A stretch of DNA of 64,000 nucleotides from Liquidambar formosana. Taxonomy: Eukaryota > Streptophyta > Magnoliopsida > Saxifragales > Altingiaceae. Of this stretch, positions 47,630 to 59,340 are shown piece by piece. The stretch spans positions 51,823,666-51,887,665 of the forward strand of contig CM077820.1 in assembly GCA_039720395.1 (NCBI GenBank), written 5' to 3'. Each line of letters starts with the position of its first letter. The stretch's first letter is position 1. A program made the translations under genes and the position numbers. Below the pieces are notes generated by a model. That model worked only from the letters and a program-made list of their open reading frames with translations. It searched no databases and was not told the DNA's origin.

Positions 47630-50600
47630 TGAAGGAATGGTATGGGAGGGAATGAGAGTGGGAATGGAACGAGAATAGTAGATTTTATGCCTAATGTTTA
47701 ATAAGGATGAGAATGGAATGAAAAAAGGAAAACCATACTCACGTATTGGAACTTTTTTATTCAGAAGGCTAGTGACAGGAATTTTATCTGTGAGGAAAAA
47801 TCTCTTCAAAAAATTTTATTTGTTACTGGGTTTTATTGTGTTTTTATTATTTGGTTATAGAATATAGATAAAAATTATTAACACGTGTAAATCATATATA
47901 TCTCTGTTGGCTTAGACTGTGGGGATGTAGATTAGGGTCAGCGTTATACTAGTTGAAACTACTCGAACCGTGGTATTTAGTTGTTGCATTACTTTTAAAA
48001 AAATTTGAAGGCACTTTTCCTAACACCAACTGGTTTTAGACGAAATGGTTAACATTTGATCCTACAATTGGTATTTGAACAAGGTCACGGGTTTGAGTCC
48101 TCAAGAGAGTGCGGGTATGCACTGGGAGGTAATTATTGGCCTAGACTGCGGAAAATGCAGGGTTAAGATCAGCGTCATGCCAATTGAGACTAAATGGTTA
48201 GCACTCGGTCCTACAATCTCCTATATTATGTATACTATTTTTATCTCAAACAAAACATAAAAAAAAGGTATGTACAATTTTAAATAAAGGTATAATTGTC
48301 AATTTAAAGATTTTTTACTTAAAAATCTTTTATACCATATGGTTCTCAAAATTTGCATTTGGGGCCACTATTACCATCATTAACTTTCTTTGCACCCTAC
48401 TTATTATAAACTTATCAGTTGCAAGCCAATGAAAGTACTCCCTTGATAGCCTAATTCTCTTGTTCTACTTTTTATTTTTATTTTTTATCTTTTATCTTTT
48501 ATTTTTTATTTTTTTATAGCTAATAGGTCTTTAAATTTTTTATCCGACTAATTTCTTGAACACAGGTAGGATCATCACTTACTTTGTATCAATTAATACA
48601 AAATAAATCTAACCGAGGACTGATCTAGCTAACAAGCATACAAAGTCAAATTCAATCCTAAACCCCAACTCAGTCAACTTTTTTTTTCTTTCTTTGTTCT
48701 TTCTTTTTTAATTTTTTAATTTTAATTTTATTTATTTTTTTGTATCAAAGGTTTTGAGATGTTTATGCACCTTACTAATCACTCGGGCATATACTATCCC
48801 CTATCCCACATGTATTAGACAATTACAAAATAAAATTCATGAAGGTAATGCTAAGGAAGAGTGGTTTGAATTGAACCCAACTCAATGCACTTGTTGGACT
48901 TGATAAGTATTTCCCTTGTGTTGGATAGTTCAGGTTGGATTTAGATTTGGGATTTTTTTATTTTTATTTTATCAACAAAGGTGTCTTAGGCTTTGGTCTT
49001 GACTAATCTCTTGGATATGTGTAATCCCCTTGTCCCACACATTGGATATTACCACTTGAGGGTAACTCTAAAGGGTTCAACACTTTTGTAGAGTTTCGAA
49101 CACTTAAACCTATGTTTTTTAAGGTGACTTGTAAAAACTCGACTAACCGTTAGACAAACTCCTTAGGATTGGTTGGACTTTGATTTACTTCACATATTTA
49201 AGTTAGATGCACAAGTAAGTTACAGATCAATAAAAGCCATCCCCCAATGTCATCTAGCGAAGTATCTTAAAGTCTAGAACTCTAGATAGACATAAGTTTA
49301 TTTAATGATATTGTACAATTTAAAATTAAAGTTCACGCTTGACAATTTTGATTCCTCATTTCTTTTATATGTTCTAGCAATACAACACTTTCCCCGATCA
49401 TATGACTGTCTATCATTTTCATTCACCATAAAATATCAAAATATTTTTAAATTTTATTTCTGGATGGATCACTTTTCATAAGCTATTATTAAAGACGAGT
49501 TAACTTAATTAAAATGATAAAGATAGAAAAATATAGAACTGGAACAAAATATTATTTTTTTATTTTTTTTTCAACCCTATGATCGAGGTGTGGGTTATGG
49601 GGCCCTACGGCACGTGAAGGAGGTAGGAGGTATTTATACATTAATTAATTATTAACATACATTGCACCCGATTATTCTCCTAGGACACATATAGGAGCAA
49701 TTACAGGATAAAATCCATGCAGGTAAGGGGCCATAGCCTATAAGACCACTTATATATTTTTGTTTGTTTATTTGCAATATATAGGAGCAATTAATCAAAA
49801 TACTTTTGTTTGTTTATTTGTTTGTGGGGTTTAGTGTGTTGTGTAAACAGATTCAGCGGGCTATCAAATATATATATATATATTTTATTTCATTTATGAT
49901 AGGAAACCTTTTGGGTAAACCCGGATTCATGTAAGATTTCACAACTTGTATGGACTAAATAAATCCAATTAGGGGTGGATCTAAATTTTTTTTTTTCACT
50001 TGTTACACTTTTTAAAATTTTAATTTTTTTTGCTAAGAGTTAAATAAGGAAGAGAAAAATATAAGATTAAACATCGGCATAACTGAATAGAAATGGTGAA
50101 AGAATATAAAACTAATAGGCATGCCATACGTTAAAATGTCTAGTCAAACTTTTAGAAACGCAGAACCTGCTTATATACCACGTTAATACCCCCATCTCCA
50201 TCTACCCTATGTAAAACAAGGTTTCAATGGGAAAAGAGGAAAAGTCACAAAACCACACATTAACATGATTGAATAGAGGTGATAAAGTACAACATAAGAT
50301 TGATAAGCATATCATACTCTAAAACCCTAAGCAACTTTTAGAGGTACAGAATCTTATTTATATACCACCCTTAGCACCCTTTGCACGATGTGGGACAAGG
50401 TCTCTCTCAATAGTTGCATATAAGAACCTATTTACAATTAAACTTTAAATTTATATAATCTACAAAATGGTGTACATTAGTAAATTTAACCAAAATTTAA
50501 TCAAAATTAACCACTTTTCTCAGTGGGGCCTAAAGTATTTTAGTAAATTTAAATAAAATTACTTATCCAAATTTAAAAAAAAAAAAAATTATTGAGTGGT

Positions 50601-51748
50601 TGCACGTGCACATGGATGCACTAATGAGGTACATCCACCTTTGATGCCAAGGCTTATGAGAACCAAGAAACCTTGTGTGGTTGGCGTTAAGGCCACATTT
50701 ATTCACCAATGAAATCTTATTCTATTCCATTCTGTTTTCCCTTGATTTCGGCCAAACAAATATGCCATGAAGGGTATAGCAAAAGTCAAACTCAAGCCGT
50801 AATCTCTTATCAACTGAGCTATTCTTAGGGTTAATGTCCGCTATCTTGATGAGAATTCAAGAAATTCATCAATTTCAAATTATTATTAATTTGGTAAAAT
50901 ATTTAGGAAAGGAGTTACCAAATCCATGTGAAAACTGATAATGTATACCACATTATAAAAAAATTACTCAAAAAATTAGATTGGTCCAAATTTGACTGGA
51001 TTGAAACTTAGAACTTATTTTGCCAAAGTTTTGCTGTAAATCAGCCAATTTAATTAGTTTTTAATGTATTAAAATGGCACTGAGAAATTGGTGAAACTTT
51101 AGAAAATTTGGACCAAGAATTAAAACCACTCAATTATAAATATTCACAAATTGCAGAATTGATAAAACTATATAACTATATAGTTATAGAACACTATATA
51201 ACTAGGCAAAGCAATAAATTTTCCAGGGAAGCTTTTATTTTTTCTTTTAATATTTTAAAAAAACAACTTTACTCTCGTAGAACTAATTATCCATACTAAG
51301 TAGCAGCTATATCCTTAGCCAAAACAAAAAAAAGCAAAAAAAAACAAGGTGTAGCAGCTATATTATAGGATGAAGTTTTTTTTTTTTTTTTTTCTTTTGA
51401 TAAACAAGAATTATATTAAGAAGCAAAAAAGGTAACTCGTCCTAAAAAATGATAGAAGGAGCTAAATCAGAGATTGAGACCTGACCAAACCTACTTTGTT
51501 GAGCATGACTTTAATTTCTGGTAAGAGGGAACAGATTCCTACCCGTGCTGGCAATTAATTTCAGCATTTTCTATTGGTTACTGTCCCTGGTTTTCTCACA
51601 TCCTGCTACTTGACAAGTCTCAGGAAATCCTGTCATTTCAATTCCAGTGATTTGTCAAATACTGCGTTCACACACAACAACCTTTATCTTACATTATTAT
51701 ATTCTACATTTCTACAATACCTTCTTCTTCTTTCCTTTTTTTGTAGGC
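47630..51748. other. Spacer with repeats only; no gene seen
   Basis: Long AT-rich interval. Around 48040-48220 two similar stretches (AAATGGTTAACATTTGATCC and AAATGGTTAGCACTCGGTCC) bracket GGTCACGGGTTTGAGTCC, a good B-box match, so a SINE-like element is likely there. 49150-49345 is a copy of the dispersed repeat at 27269-27487. The other short ORFs have no recognisable features. Confidence 0.5.
49150..49345. repeat. Dispersed repeat family, copy 3
   Basis: Shares GCCATCCCCYAATGTCATCTAG and ATAAGTTTATTTAATGATAT with the copies near 27269-27487 and 29240-29978. Confidence 0.45.
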
Positions 51749-51909
51749 AAATTCTACGGTACCCGAGTGAAAATTGGGGTACCATACCCGAAACAAAAGA
51801 GGCCCGTTAGATCCACATGGAATAGATCTCAGCCGTCCAACAATTTTACAGCAAATAGACTGGCTACTTGTTTGGTAACCGGCTACCAAACGCACCAAAG
51901 TTGTCGAAG
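51749..51909 (+). repeat. 161-bp dispersed repeat, copy 1
   Basis: Begins AATTCTACGGTACCCGAGTG and contains GGGGTACCATACCCGAAACA; about 88-90% like 54497-54653 in the same orientation. A shorter, inverted relative containing GGTACCATACCGAAAAATTT lies at about 60195-60235. Confidence 0.7.
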
Positions 51910-54496
51910 TCATGGAGGCTCCTCCTTATCGTTGATGTCGCCGGCGAAGTGGACTCCAAGCTCAGGATCTCGACGACGAAGAGGCAACACACAACTTCAT
52001 TGACATCGCTGGGGAAATCATTCTCCACACATCACGAAGAGGCCGCACACATCTTTAAACGATTTAATGTGAGTTCTCTCATTTTGTTTATCTTCTCATT
52101 ATCTTCTCATCTTCAAATTCGTTTCAAACGCTCACACAGCAGATCAGCTTATGGGACACATCAACGGCATATTGTGCTTAAACGTAGAAGAGGAAGAAGA
52201 AGTTCATTCAAAGATTTTGTTTCTCTTCACAAGTCTTCTTTTGTCTCGTCAAATTTATGAAGGTTTGTTGAACTCGCAGTTCTTCTCTTCTTTTATTTAT
52301 TTTTGTTTAAGTATTGTAAGTTGATGGGCATTTTTTCTACTTCCTCATTTTATTCGGACACCACCTGTTTGATCAATTACTTGAAAGAAAAAATTTATTG
52401 TTCCAACCACACTGAATTTTGTAGAAAAAAGAGGCTAGCACAAATTCTAACTACACCAATACGATCCTCCAAATCACACAAACACAATAGGGAATCTCCT
52501 GTCTTTTAGGATGTACGAAATTTGAAGGCAATAACATTGGATCACTAATCTGTTGCAGTCTTCTGGGTGATATTTTTTGGGTTGATTTATTAGTTATATA
52601 TGTTTTGGTTTGAGTCTGTAATATCCTGTTGAGAGTGTTTGATTGAATGTCACAATGAAGTCTATGTCAGGACGTTTAAAGCTTAAACACTACATATCTG
52701 TTGATAGACAAAACAATTCATTGTTTTCCATAGCATTTAAAGCCTAAATTTTCTCATAAACTTGTGTATAAACATGAGATGCGATTATTGAAACAAAACA
52801 AAATTACTGAAATTTCCCCTGCTATAATTATGACCCCTTCACCGAATTCAAATTCTGGTTATTTATTTATTCATTTATTTATTTTTGCAAATACTTTCCT
52901 ATTTATCAAACAAAGGGCAATGATTAATTAACCACATTCTCTTCAATCTACCAATACGTCCTCTCGTTATATATAATTTAGTATTGGGAACATTATGCAA
53001 TGAGGAAAAAAAAAAAAAAAAAAAACCAATGCTTGACCTCCTAGCTTCTGACAGTGATTTGGATTTAGTGATCAAGACTCTAGAGGGTGAATTTTAATTT
53101 AAGTTTGTGGTGTATTGCATCTTTTACTTGAAGACAAATGAGGAAATTTCCTAGGCAAGGTGACTTAATAGCTGTTGAAAACTACAAGAAGGATTTGTAA
53201 ACCTAGTTTTGCCTACTTTTTCTTCTAATATTTTATTTTCTGGATATGAATATATGTTTGTTTATTTTCACCACGTTCCCCTGTTTTGGAATTGAAATTT
53301 TGGACTGAAATAAAAGTCACATTTACACAAATTCAATAAATGTCACATTTGCACTTCTCACTAAATTTCCTTGCACGTCAAACTCCTGAATGATCCACGT
53401 TAAGTCTCCTTTCGTTTTTTGTTTTTCGTTGTTTTTTTTTTTTTTTGCCAAATGATCGGAGAACATACGCACCCACACACGCACCTACATAGAGTTGAAA
53501 CCAAGACCTCCGCAAATCCCACACCTCTATTGGATAGGACATGCCAATAGACCCAAGGGCAACCCCTCAATGCTTATTAACTACAGAGTAATAAATAATC
53601 ATCTAAGCCACTAGGACTAGCCTAGTAGTGAGGGAGGATGAGGGTAAATGGTAGAAGTAGGATAGGTTAGGGTTTTAGCTAGCTCTTATGATTGTACCCA
53701 AAAAGAAAAAATTCATCTAACCCCAAAATGTTATCCCGAATTAGTGTAATAAGGTTTTAAAAACCTCTTCTCCAACACGAGGTCCTTAACCAAACTTATT
53801 GCTACAAGAATATTGCATAGGTTCCAACCTAGCCTAAAAGCTAAGTGCTCAAAATAAAAATCCTGGCAACATTGAAATGCAGCACCATAAATGGCCTCCT
53901 TACATTAATGTCGAACATTGAAAAATTTCGGCACTATAATATAAGATAAAGGTTTTGTTCAAAATTCTGTACTTGTAATGTATTATTATTATTATTTGCT
54001 CTTCTTTGTCAATTTTTTTATTTATGAATTTGGTTCTTTATCTAGATGTTGTGTTAGTCTTACTGGCGGTGAATGTTGCTCTTTATCAAGATTGATCATT
54101 TATAAGAAGGTATAGATTGAATGTAGGTCATGGCAAGAGTTATGAAAACATTTAAAAAAACAACAAAGAAATATGAAGGGTTTTCCAAATTGACATTTGA
54201 TCATGTGATGGTTTTTTTTTTTCTTTACTCAAATCTCATGGAGCTTGAGGTGTATCCTACTTTGTCTATCCTTGCAACAAAACAAGCTTTGTATGACAGC
54301 CGTTTATATATTTATCTTCTTGGATTTTGATGTGTTTCTTGTTATTATTAGTGACCATACTTATACTTGATTATAGTTTGTTTAAATGTAGGTCATGGAA
54401 AATATGCAAGTTACTCCAGTCCTGAGTACAACAAGAAAGATTTAAAAATGTGAACATTGAATTATCATACTTCTCTTGCAATATCAATACGCGGCT
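51910..54496. other. Interval between the two 161-bp repeats; no gene recognised
   Basis: 51910-52260 has a 130-residue open frame with no family resemblance I can name. The rest is AT-rich. 53432-53545 is a minus-strand SINE-like block (T run, then CACACGCACC and GAGTTGAAACC). If the bounding repeats were LTRs this would be the interior, but I see no gag/pol motifs. Confidence 0.4.
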
Positions 54497-54653
54497 AATT
54501 CTATGGTACCCGAGTGAAAATTGGGGTACCATACCCGAAACAAAAGAGGCCATTAGATCCACATGGAATAGATCTCAGTCGTCCAACATTTTTAAAGCAA
54601 ATAAAATGGCTACTTGTTTTGTAACCAGTTACCAAACTCACCAAAGTCGTCGA
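54497..54653 (+). repeat. 161-bp dispersed repeat, copy 2
   Basis: Counterpart of 51749-51909, slightly shorter. It is followed by a relatively GC-rich stretch (54654-54850) without a recognisable protein. Confidence 0.7.
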
Positions 54654-55378
54654 CCTTTGCCTTAATCGTCTCTCTGTTTTGCTCTCTCGAATCTCCATCG
54701 CTCTGTTTCTCCCAGAGCCTTCATGCGTCAATCACCACATACAAACCCCGCCATTGCAGTTGCTGTCGCCTAAGGCTGCCCTCACCGTTGCTACGAATTT
54801 CCCTTGCTGCCATCTTCCCATCACTGCCTTCATCATCTCCCTCGCCAGGTGAGTTAAGTAGTCGCTTGCAAAGGACCAGCACCCACTCCCATGAAACGAC
54901 CGCCTGCTCCAAAATGGGGTTGTGTTTATATATTTGGTTGACAAAAACATGAGAAAGGGATAGAGAAAGAGAAACCGAGAGAGGAGGGATAATTCCTATA
55001 CTTTTGATTTTGGTTGTATATAATGTAGTTAATATGTTTTGAATTTAACCATTGTTTTGGAAGTGCTTGTTTGTATTTTCTTTTGATTTTGTAACAAATG
55101 TAGTGCTTGTTTGAACATTTATGTAGTTCACGGACCTTCCTCCTAATGCTGGGAATTCTGTGATAAGCTTAGTTATGATAGATTTTGTTAATGAAAATTA
55201 TTTAAATATTCTAAATGTTTGGTTACAGATTTTTGTAGTGGGATTTATACGAAAAATAGATGGCATGCTGTCGAAATTTTGTAAAATTTTTGTACCGCTC
55301 TTATGATATTTAGATAACCCATTTCAATACTATCGTCTTAATGGGTTGCACATATTGTAAACAATATTTGTAAATGTT
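54654..55378. other. No gene recognised
   Basis: 54654-54850 is C-rich and could be an exon or untranslated leader, with GTGAGT at 54849, but no reading frame shows a known domain. From 54960 it becomes AT-rich and featureless. Confidence 0.35.
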
Positions 55379-55750
55379 CTATGAACAATTGGAAAATTGT
55401 ATGTTTGCCCATTCCTTCCAAACTTGGGTTACTATGTAATCCGACCCAAGGATGAGAGAGTTGAGGTCTCTATGCTGAGTTGGAACATTGTTTGTGGTTG
55501 AGCTAGTCGCAACAGCAACAGGCATCATGGTGGAGTTAACATGCATACTATCGTCAATTGTCCAAGTTTCAGTTGTTCCACTTGTTAACTTAATGAAATT
55601 TGTCCAACTGACGCAAGCTTCATCGTAGTTAGTGTATGCATTACAATACTGTCTAGAGTACCCATTCGTTTGAGTTTGACATTCGTACCAATTGTGGTAA
55701 ATATTTGCATGTCGACCAATAAACACAACATATGTTTTTCGAGACAACAT
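55379..55750 (-). CDS. ORF with viroplasmin/RNase H1 N-terminal-type domain
   Basis: 123-residue minus-strand ORF. Residues about 5-50 follow the pattern of the small Cauli_VI/RNase H1 hybrid-binding domain: YVVFIGRHANIYHNW, then ECQTQTNGYS and a conserved-spacing aromatic/acidic tail (TNYDEACVSWTNF). In RNase H1 and related plant transposon proteins this fold binds RNA/DNA hybrids. Only this domain plus an uncharacterised tail is present; no catalytic RNase H domain is seen nearby. The upstream side is low-complexity A-rich DNA and a tandem array begins about 150 bp to the right. Most likely a transposon-derived or pseudogenic fragment; expression is unproven. Confidence 0.5.
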   Translation of the reverse strand: MLSRKTYVVFIGRHANIYHNWYECQTQTNGYSRQYCNAYTNYDEACVSWTNFIKLTSGTTETWTIDDSMHVNSTMMPVAVATSSTTNNVPTQHRDLNSLILGSDYIVTQVWKEWANIQFSNCS

Positions 55751-55895
55751 ATCTACAACGACATGAATAAATGAATAAATGAATGAATGTTTCCAACCAA
55801 CTCAAACAAACAAACAAACAATGTGCAAAAAAAAAAAAAAAAAACAAAAACAAAAACAAAAACAAAACAAAAAAATATTTTGTAGTGTCAATAGT

Positions 55896-57543
55896 GTCTG
55901 ATTTCATTGAGATTCAGAGGTATGAATGACTAGATTTGGCAAATCATACGCACTTTTGCTTTATGGTCACACGCTCAATGGAGAAGACTAGCTAACAAGT
56001 GCAAAAGTTCATGAACTGATGGATCCTCACATTATTACAAACGATCCCCAAAAAATAGAGTTCATTCTTGAGACATAAGTAGGAGGAATCGAATCAGACT
56101 TGTCTGATTTCATTGAGATTCGAAGGTATGAATGACCAGATTTGACAAATCATGCATACTTTTGCTATACGGTCACACGCTCAATGGAGAAGAGTAGCCA
56201 ACAAGTGTAGAAGTTCATGAACTGATGGATCCCCATCTTGTTACAAACGATCCCCAGAAAATAGAGTTTGTTCTTCAGACAAAAGTAGGAGGAATCTAAT
56301 CAGACTTGTTTGATTTAATTGAGATTCGAAGATATGAATGACCAGATTTGACAAATCATGCACACTTTTGCTATATGGTTACACGCTCAACGGAGAATAG
56401 TAGCCAACAAGTGCAGAACTTCATGAACTGATGGATCCCCACATTGTTACAAACGATCCCCAAACAATAGAGTTCGTTCTTTGAACAGAAGTAGGAGGAA
56501 TCTGATCACACTTGTTTGATTTCATTGAGATTTGGAGATATGAATGACCAGATTTGACAAATCATGCACATTTTTGCTATACGGTCACACGCTCAATGGA
56601 GAAGAGTAGCCAACAAGTGCAAAAGTTCATGAACTGATGGATCCCCACATTTTTATAAAGGATCCCCAGAAATTAGAGTTAGTTCTTTGGATAGAAGTAG
56701 GAGAAATCTAATCAGCCATGTCTGATTTCATTGAGATTCGGAGGTATGAATGACCAGATTTGACAAATCATGCACACTTTTGCTATATGGTCACATGCTC
56801 CATGGAGAATAGTAACCAACAAGGGCAGAAGTTCATGAACTGATGGATCCCCACATTGTTACAAAGGATCTCCAGAAATTAGAGTTAGTTCTTTGGAGAG
56901 AAGTAGGAGGAATCTAATCAGACTTGTCTGATTTCATTGAGATTCGGAGGTATGAATGACCTGAGGTGACAAATCATGCACACTTTTACTATATGGTCAC
57001 ACGCTCCATAGAGAAGAGTAGCCAACAAGGGCAGAAGTTCATGAACTGATGGATCCCCACATTTTTACAAAGGATCCCCAGAAATTAGAGTTAGTTCGTT
57101 GGAGAGAAGTAGAAGGAATCTAATTAGACTTGTCTGATTTCATTGAGTTTCGAAGATATGACTGACTAGATTTGACAAATCATGCACCCATTTGCTATAT
57201 GGTCACATGTTCCATAAAGAAGAGTAGACAACAAGTGCAAAAGTTCATGAATTGCTGGATCCCCACATTGTTACAAAGGATCCCCAGAAATTAGAGTTAG
57301 TTCTTTGGATAGAAGTAGGAGGAATCTAATTAGAATTGTCTGATTTCATTGAGATTTAGAGGTATGCATGACTTGAGGTGACAAATCATGCACACTTTTA
57401 CTACATGGTCACACGCTCCATGGAGAAGAATAGCCAACAAGTGCAGATGTTCATGAACCAATGGATCCCCACATTGTTACAAAGGATCCCCAGAAATTAG
57501 AGTTAGTTCTTTGGACAGAAGTAGGAGGAATCTAATCAGCCTT
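55896..57543 (+). repeat. Tandem array 1: eight 206-bp units
   Basis: Units start (GTCTG/GTTTG)ATTTCATTGAG at 55896, 56102, 56308, 56514, 56720, 56926, 57132 and 57338, with a partial ninth at 57544. Every step is exactly 206 bp although the units differ by many substitutions. Internal landmarks: GGTCACACGCTC, AAGTTCATGAACTGATGGATC, AGAAGTAGGAGGAATCTAAT. No open frame runs through a unit. Confidence 0.95.
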
Positions 57544-57576
57544 GTTGATTTCATTGAGATTCGGAGATATGCCTCT

Positions 57577-58133
57577 AAACTCATATTTCTTCACTGATTT
57601 TCCCAAGCGATTGACACCTAACCCAATCGATTGGGACCGGTCGAAAAACTCATATTTCTTCACTGATTTTCCCAATCAATTGACACCTAATCCAATCGAT
57701 TGGGACATGCGTCTAAACTCATATTTGTTCACTGATTTTCCCAATCGATTGACACCTAACCCAATCGATTGGGACTGGTCGAAAAACTCTTATTTCTTCA
57801 CTGATTTTCCCAATCGATTGACACATAACCCAAATCAATTGGGACGTGCCTATAAACTCATATTTTGTTCACTGATTTTCCCAATCGATTGACCCTTAAC
57901 CCAATCGATTGGGACTGATCAAAAAACTCATATTTCTTCACTGATTTTCCCAATCGATTGACAAGTAAACCAATCGATTGGGACATGCCTCTAAACTCAT
58001 ATTTGTTCACTGATTTTCCCAATCAATTAACACCTAACCCAATCGATTGGGACGTGCCTCTAAACTCATATTTGTTCACTGATTTTCCCAATCGATTGAC
58101 ACCTAACCCAATCGATTGGGTTAGGTGTCAATC
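57577..58133 (+). repeat. Tandem array 2: eight 69-bp units
   Basis: Units marked by AAACTCATATTT at 57577, 57646, 57715, 57784, 57854, 57924, 57993 and 58062. Each contains CCCAATCGATTGACACCTAA and a second ATCGATTGGGAC. Because 69 is a multiple of three the array is open for long stretches (57542-57892 and 57958-58143) and would encode repeats of SYLFTDFPNRLTPNPIDWD; I regard this as by-product, as there is no gene context. The first six units alternate between TCGAAAAACTC-type and TCTAAACTC-type heads, a 138-bp higher-order repeat. Confidence 0.92.
58094..58133. repeat. 40-bp perfect palindrome at the array 2/array 3 junction
   Basis: Two 20-base arms, GATTGACACCTAACCCAATC and its exact reverse complement, meet without a spacer between 58113 and 58114. 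The left arm is the normal array 2 sequence; the right arm is an inverted copy not seen at any other unit. Confidence 0.95.
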
Positions 58134-58137
58134 CAAC

Positions 58138-59340
58138 GGGTAAGTTGGTCACTCTAAAAGGTAAGTTAGTCACTCGTAAAGGTAAGTAGGTCACTCCAAA
58201 TGGTAAGTTGGTCACTTTTGGTCACTCCAAATGCTAAGTAAGTCACTTCAAATGGTAATTTGGTCACTCTAAATGTTAAGTAGGTCACTCCAAATGATAA
58301 GTTGGTCACTTTTGGTCACTCTAAATGGTATGTTGGTCACTTTTGGTCACTCCAAATAGTAAGTAGGTCACTCCAACTGGTAAGTTGGTCACTCTAAAAG
58401 GTAGGTTGGTCACTCGAAAGGGTAAGTAGGTCACTCCAAATGGTAAGTTGGTCACTTTTTGTCACTCGAAATGGTAATTTAGTCACTCTAAATGTTAGGT
58501 AAGTCACTCCAAGTGATAAGTTGATCACTTTTGGTCACTCTAAATGGTAAGTTGGTCACTTTTGGTCACTTCAAATAGTAAGAAGGTCACTCCAACTGGT
58601 AAGTTAGTCACTCTAAAAGGTAAGTTGGTCACTCGAAAGGGTAAGTAGGTCACTCCAAATGGTAAGTTGGTCACTTTTGGTCCCTCCAAATGGTAAGTTG
58701 GACACTCTAAAAGGTATGTTGTTCACTCGAAAGGTTAAGTTGGTCGCTCGAAAGATAAGTAGGTCATTCCAAATGGTAAGTTAGTCACTTTTGGTCACTC
58801 CAAATGGTAAGTTGGATTCTCTAAAAGGTAATTTGTTCACTCGAAAGGGTAAGTTGGTCGCTCGAAAGGGTAAGTAGGTCACTCCAAATGGTATGTTGGT
58901 CACTTTTGGTCACTCCAAATGGTATGTAAGTCACTCGAAATGGTAATTTGGTCACTCTAAATGTTAAGTAGGTCACTCCAAATGATAAGTTGGTCACTTT
59001 TGGTCACTTTAAATGATAAGTTGGTCACTCCAAATAGTAAGTAGGTCACTCCAACGGGTAAGTTGGTCACCCTAAAAGGTAAGTTGGTCACTCGAAAAGG
59101 TAAGTAGGTCACTCCAAATGGTAAGTTGGTCACTTTTGGTCACTCCAAATGGTAAGTAAGTCACTCCAAATGGTAATTTGGTCACTCTAAATGTTAAGTG
59201 GTTCACTCCAAATGATAAGTTGGTCACTTTTGGTCACTCTAAATGATAAGTTGGTCACTTTTGGTCACTCCAAATAGTAAGTAGGTCACTCCAACTGGTA
59301 AGTTGGTCACTATAAAAGGTAAGTTGGTCACTCCAAATGG
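58138..59340 (+). repeat. Tandem array 3: ~20-bp minisatellite, about 60 units
   Basis: Degenerate unit GGTAAGTTGGTCACTCYAAA with variants (TTTTGGTCACT, CGAAAGG). A higher-order pattern of about 220-240 bp is visible from the recurring CCAACTGGTAAGTTGGTCAC and CTCGAAAGGG groups near 58375, 58590, 59050 and 59290. It abuts array 2 directly. Not protein-coding. Confidence 0.92.

Noticed and set aside
51868..52260. 130-residue ORF
   Set aside because: No recognisable domain or homologous context, and it begins inside a dispersed repeat.
51749..54653. LTR retrotransposon bounded by the 161-bp direct repeats
   Set aside because: No TG..CA ends, primer-binding site, polypurine tract or gag/pol motifs were seen; kept only as a dispersed repeat.
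54614..54952. 112-residue serine-rich ORF
   Set aside because: Low complexity, overlaps the repeat at 54497-54653, with long ORFs on the opposite strand too; reads as composition effect.
55896..59340. CRISPR-like interpretation of the repeats
   Set aside because: Units are contiguous tandem repeats without unique spacers, in a plant genome.
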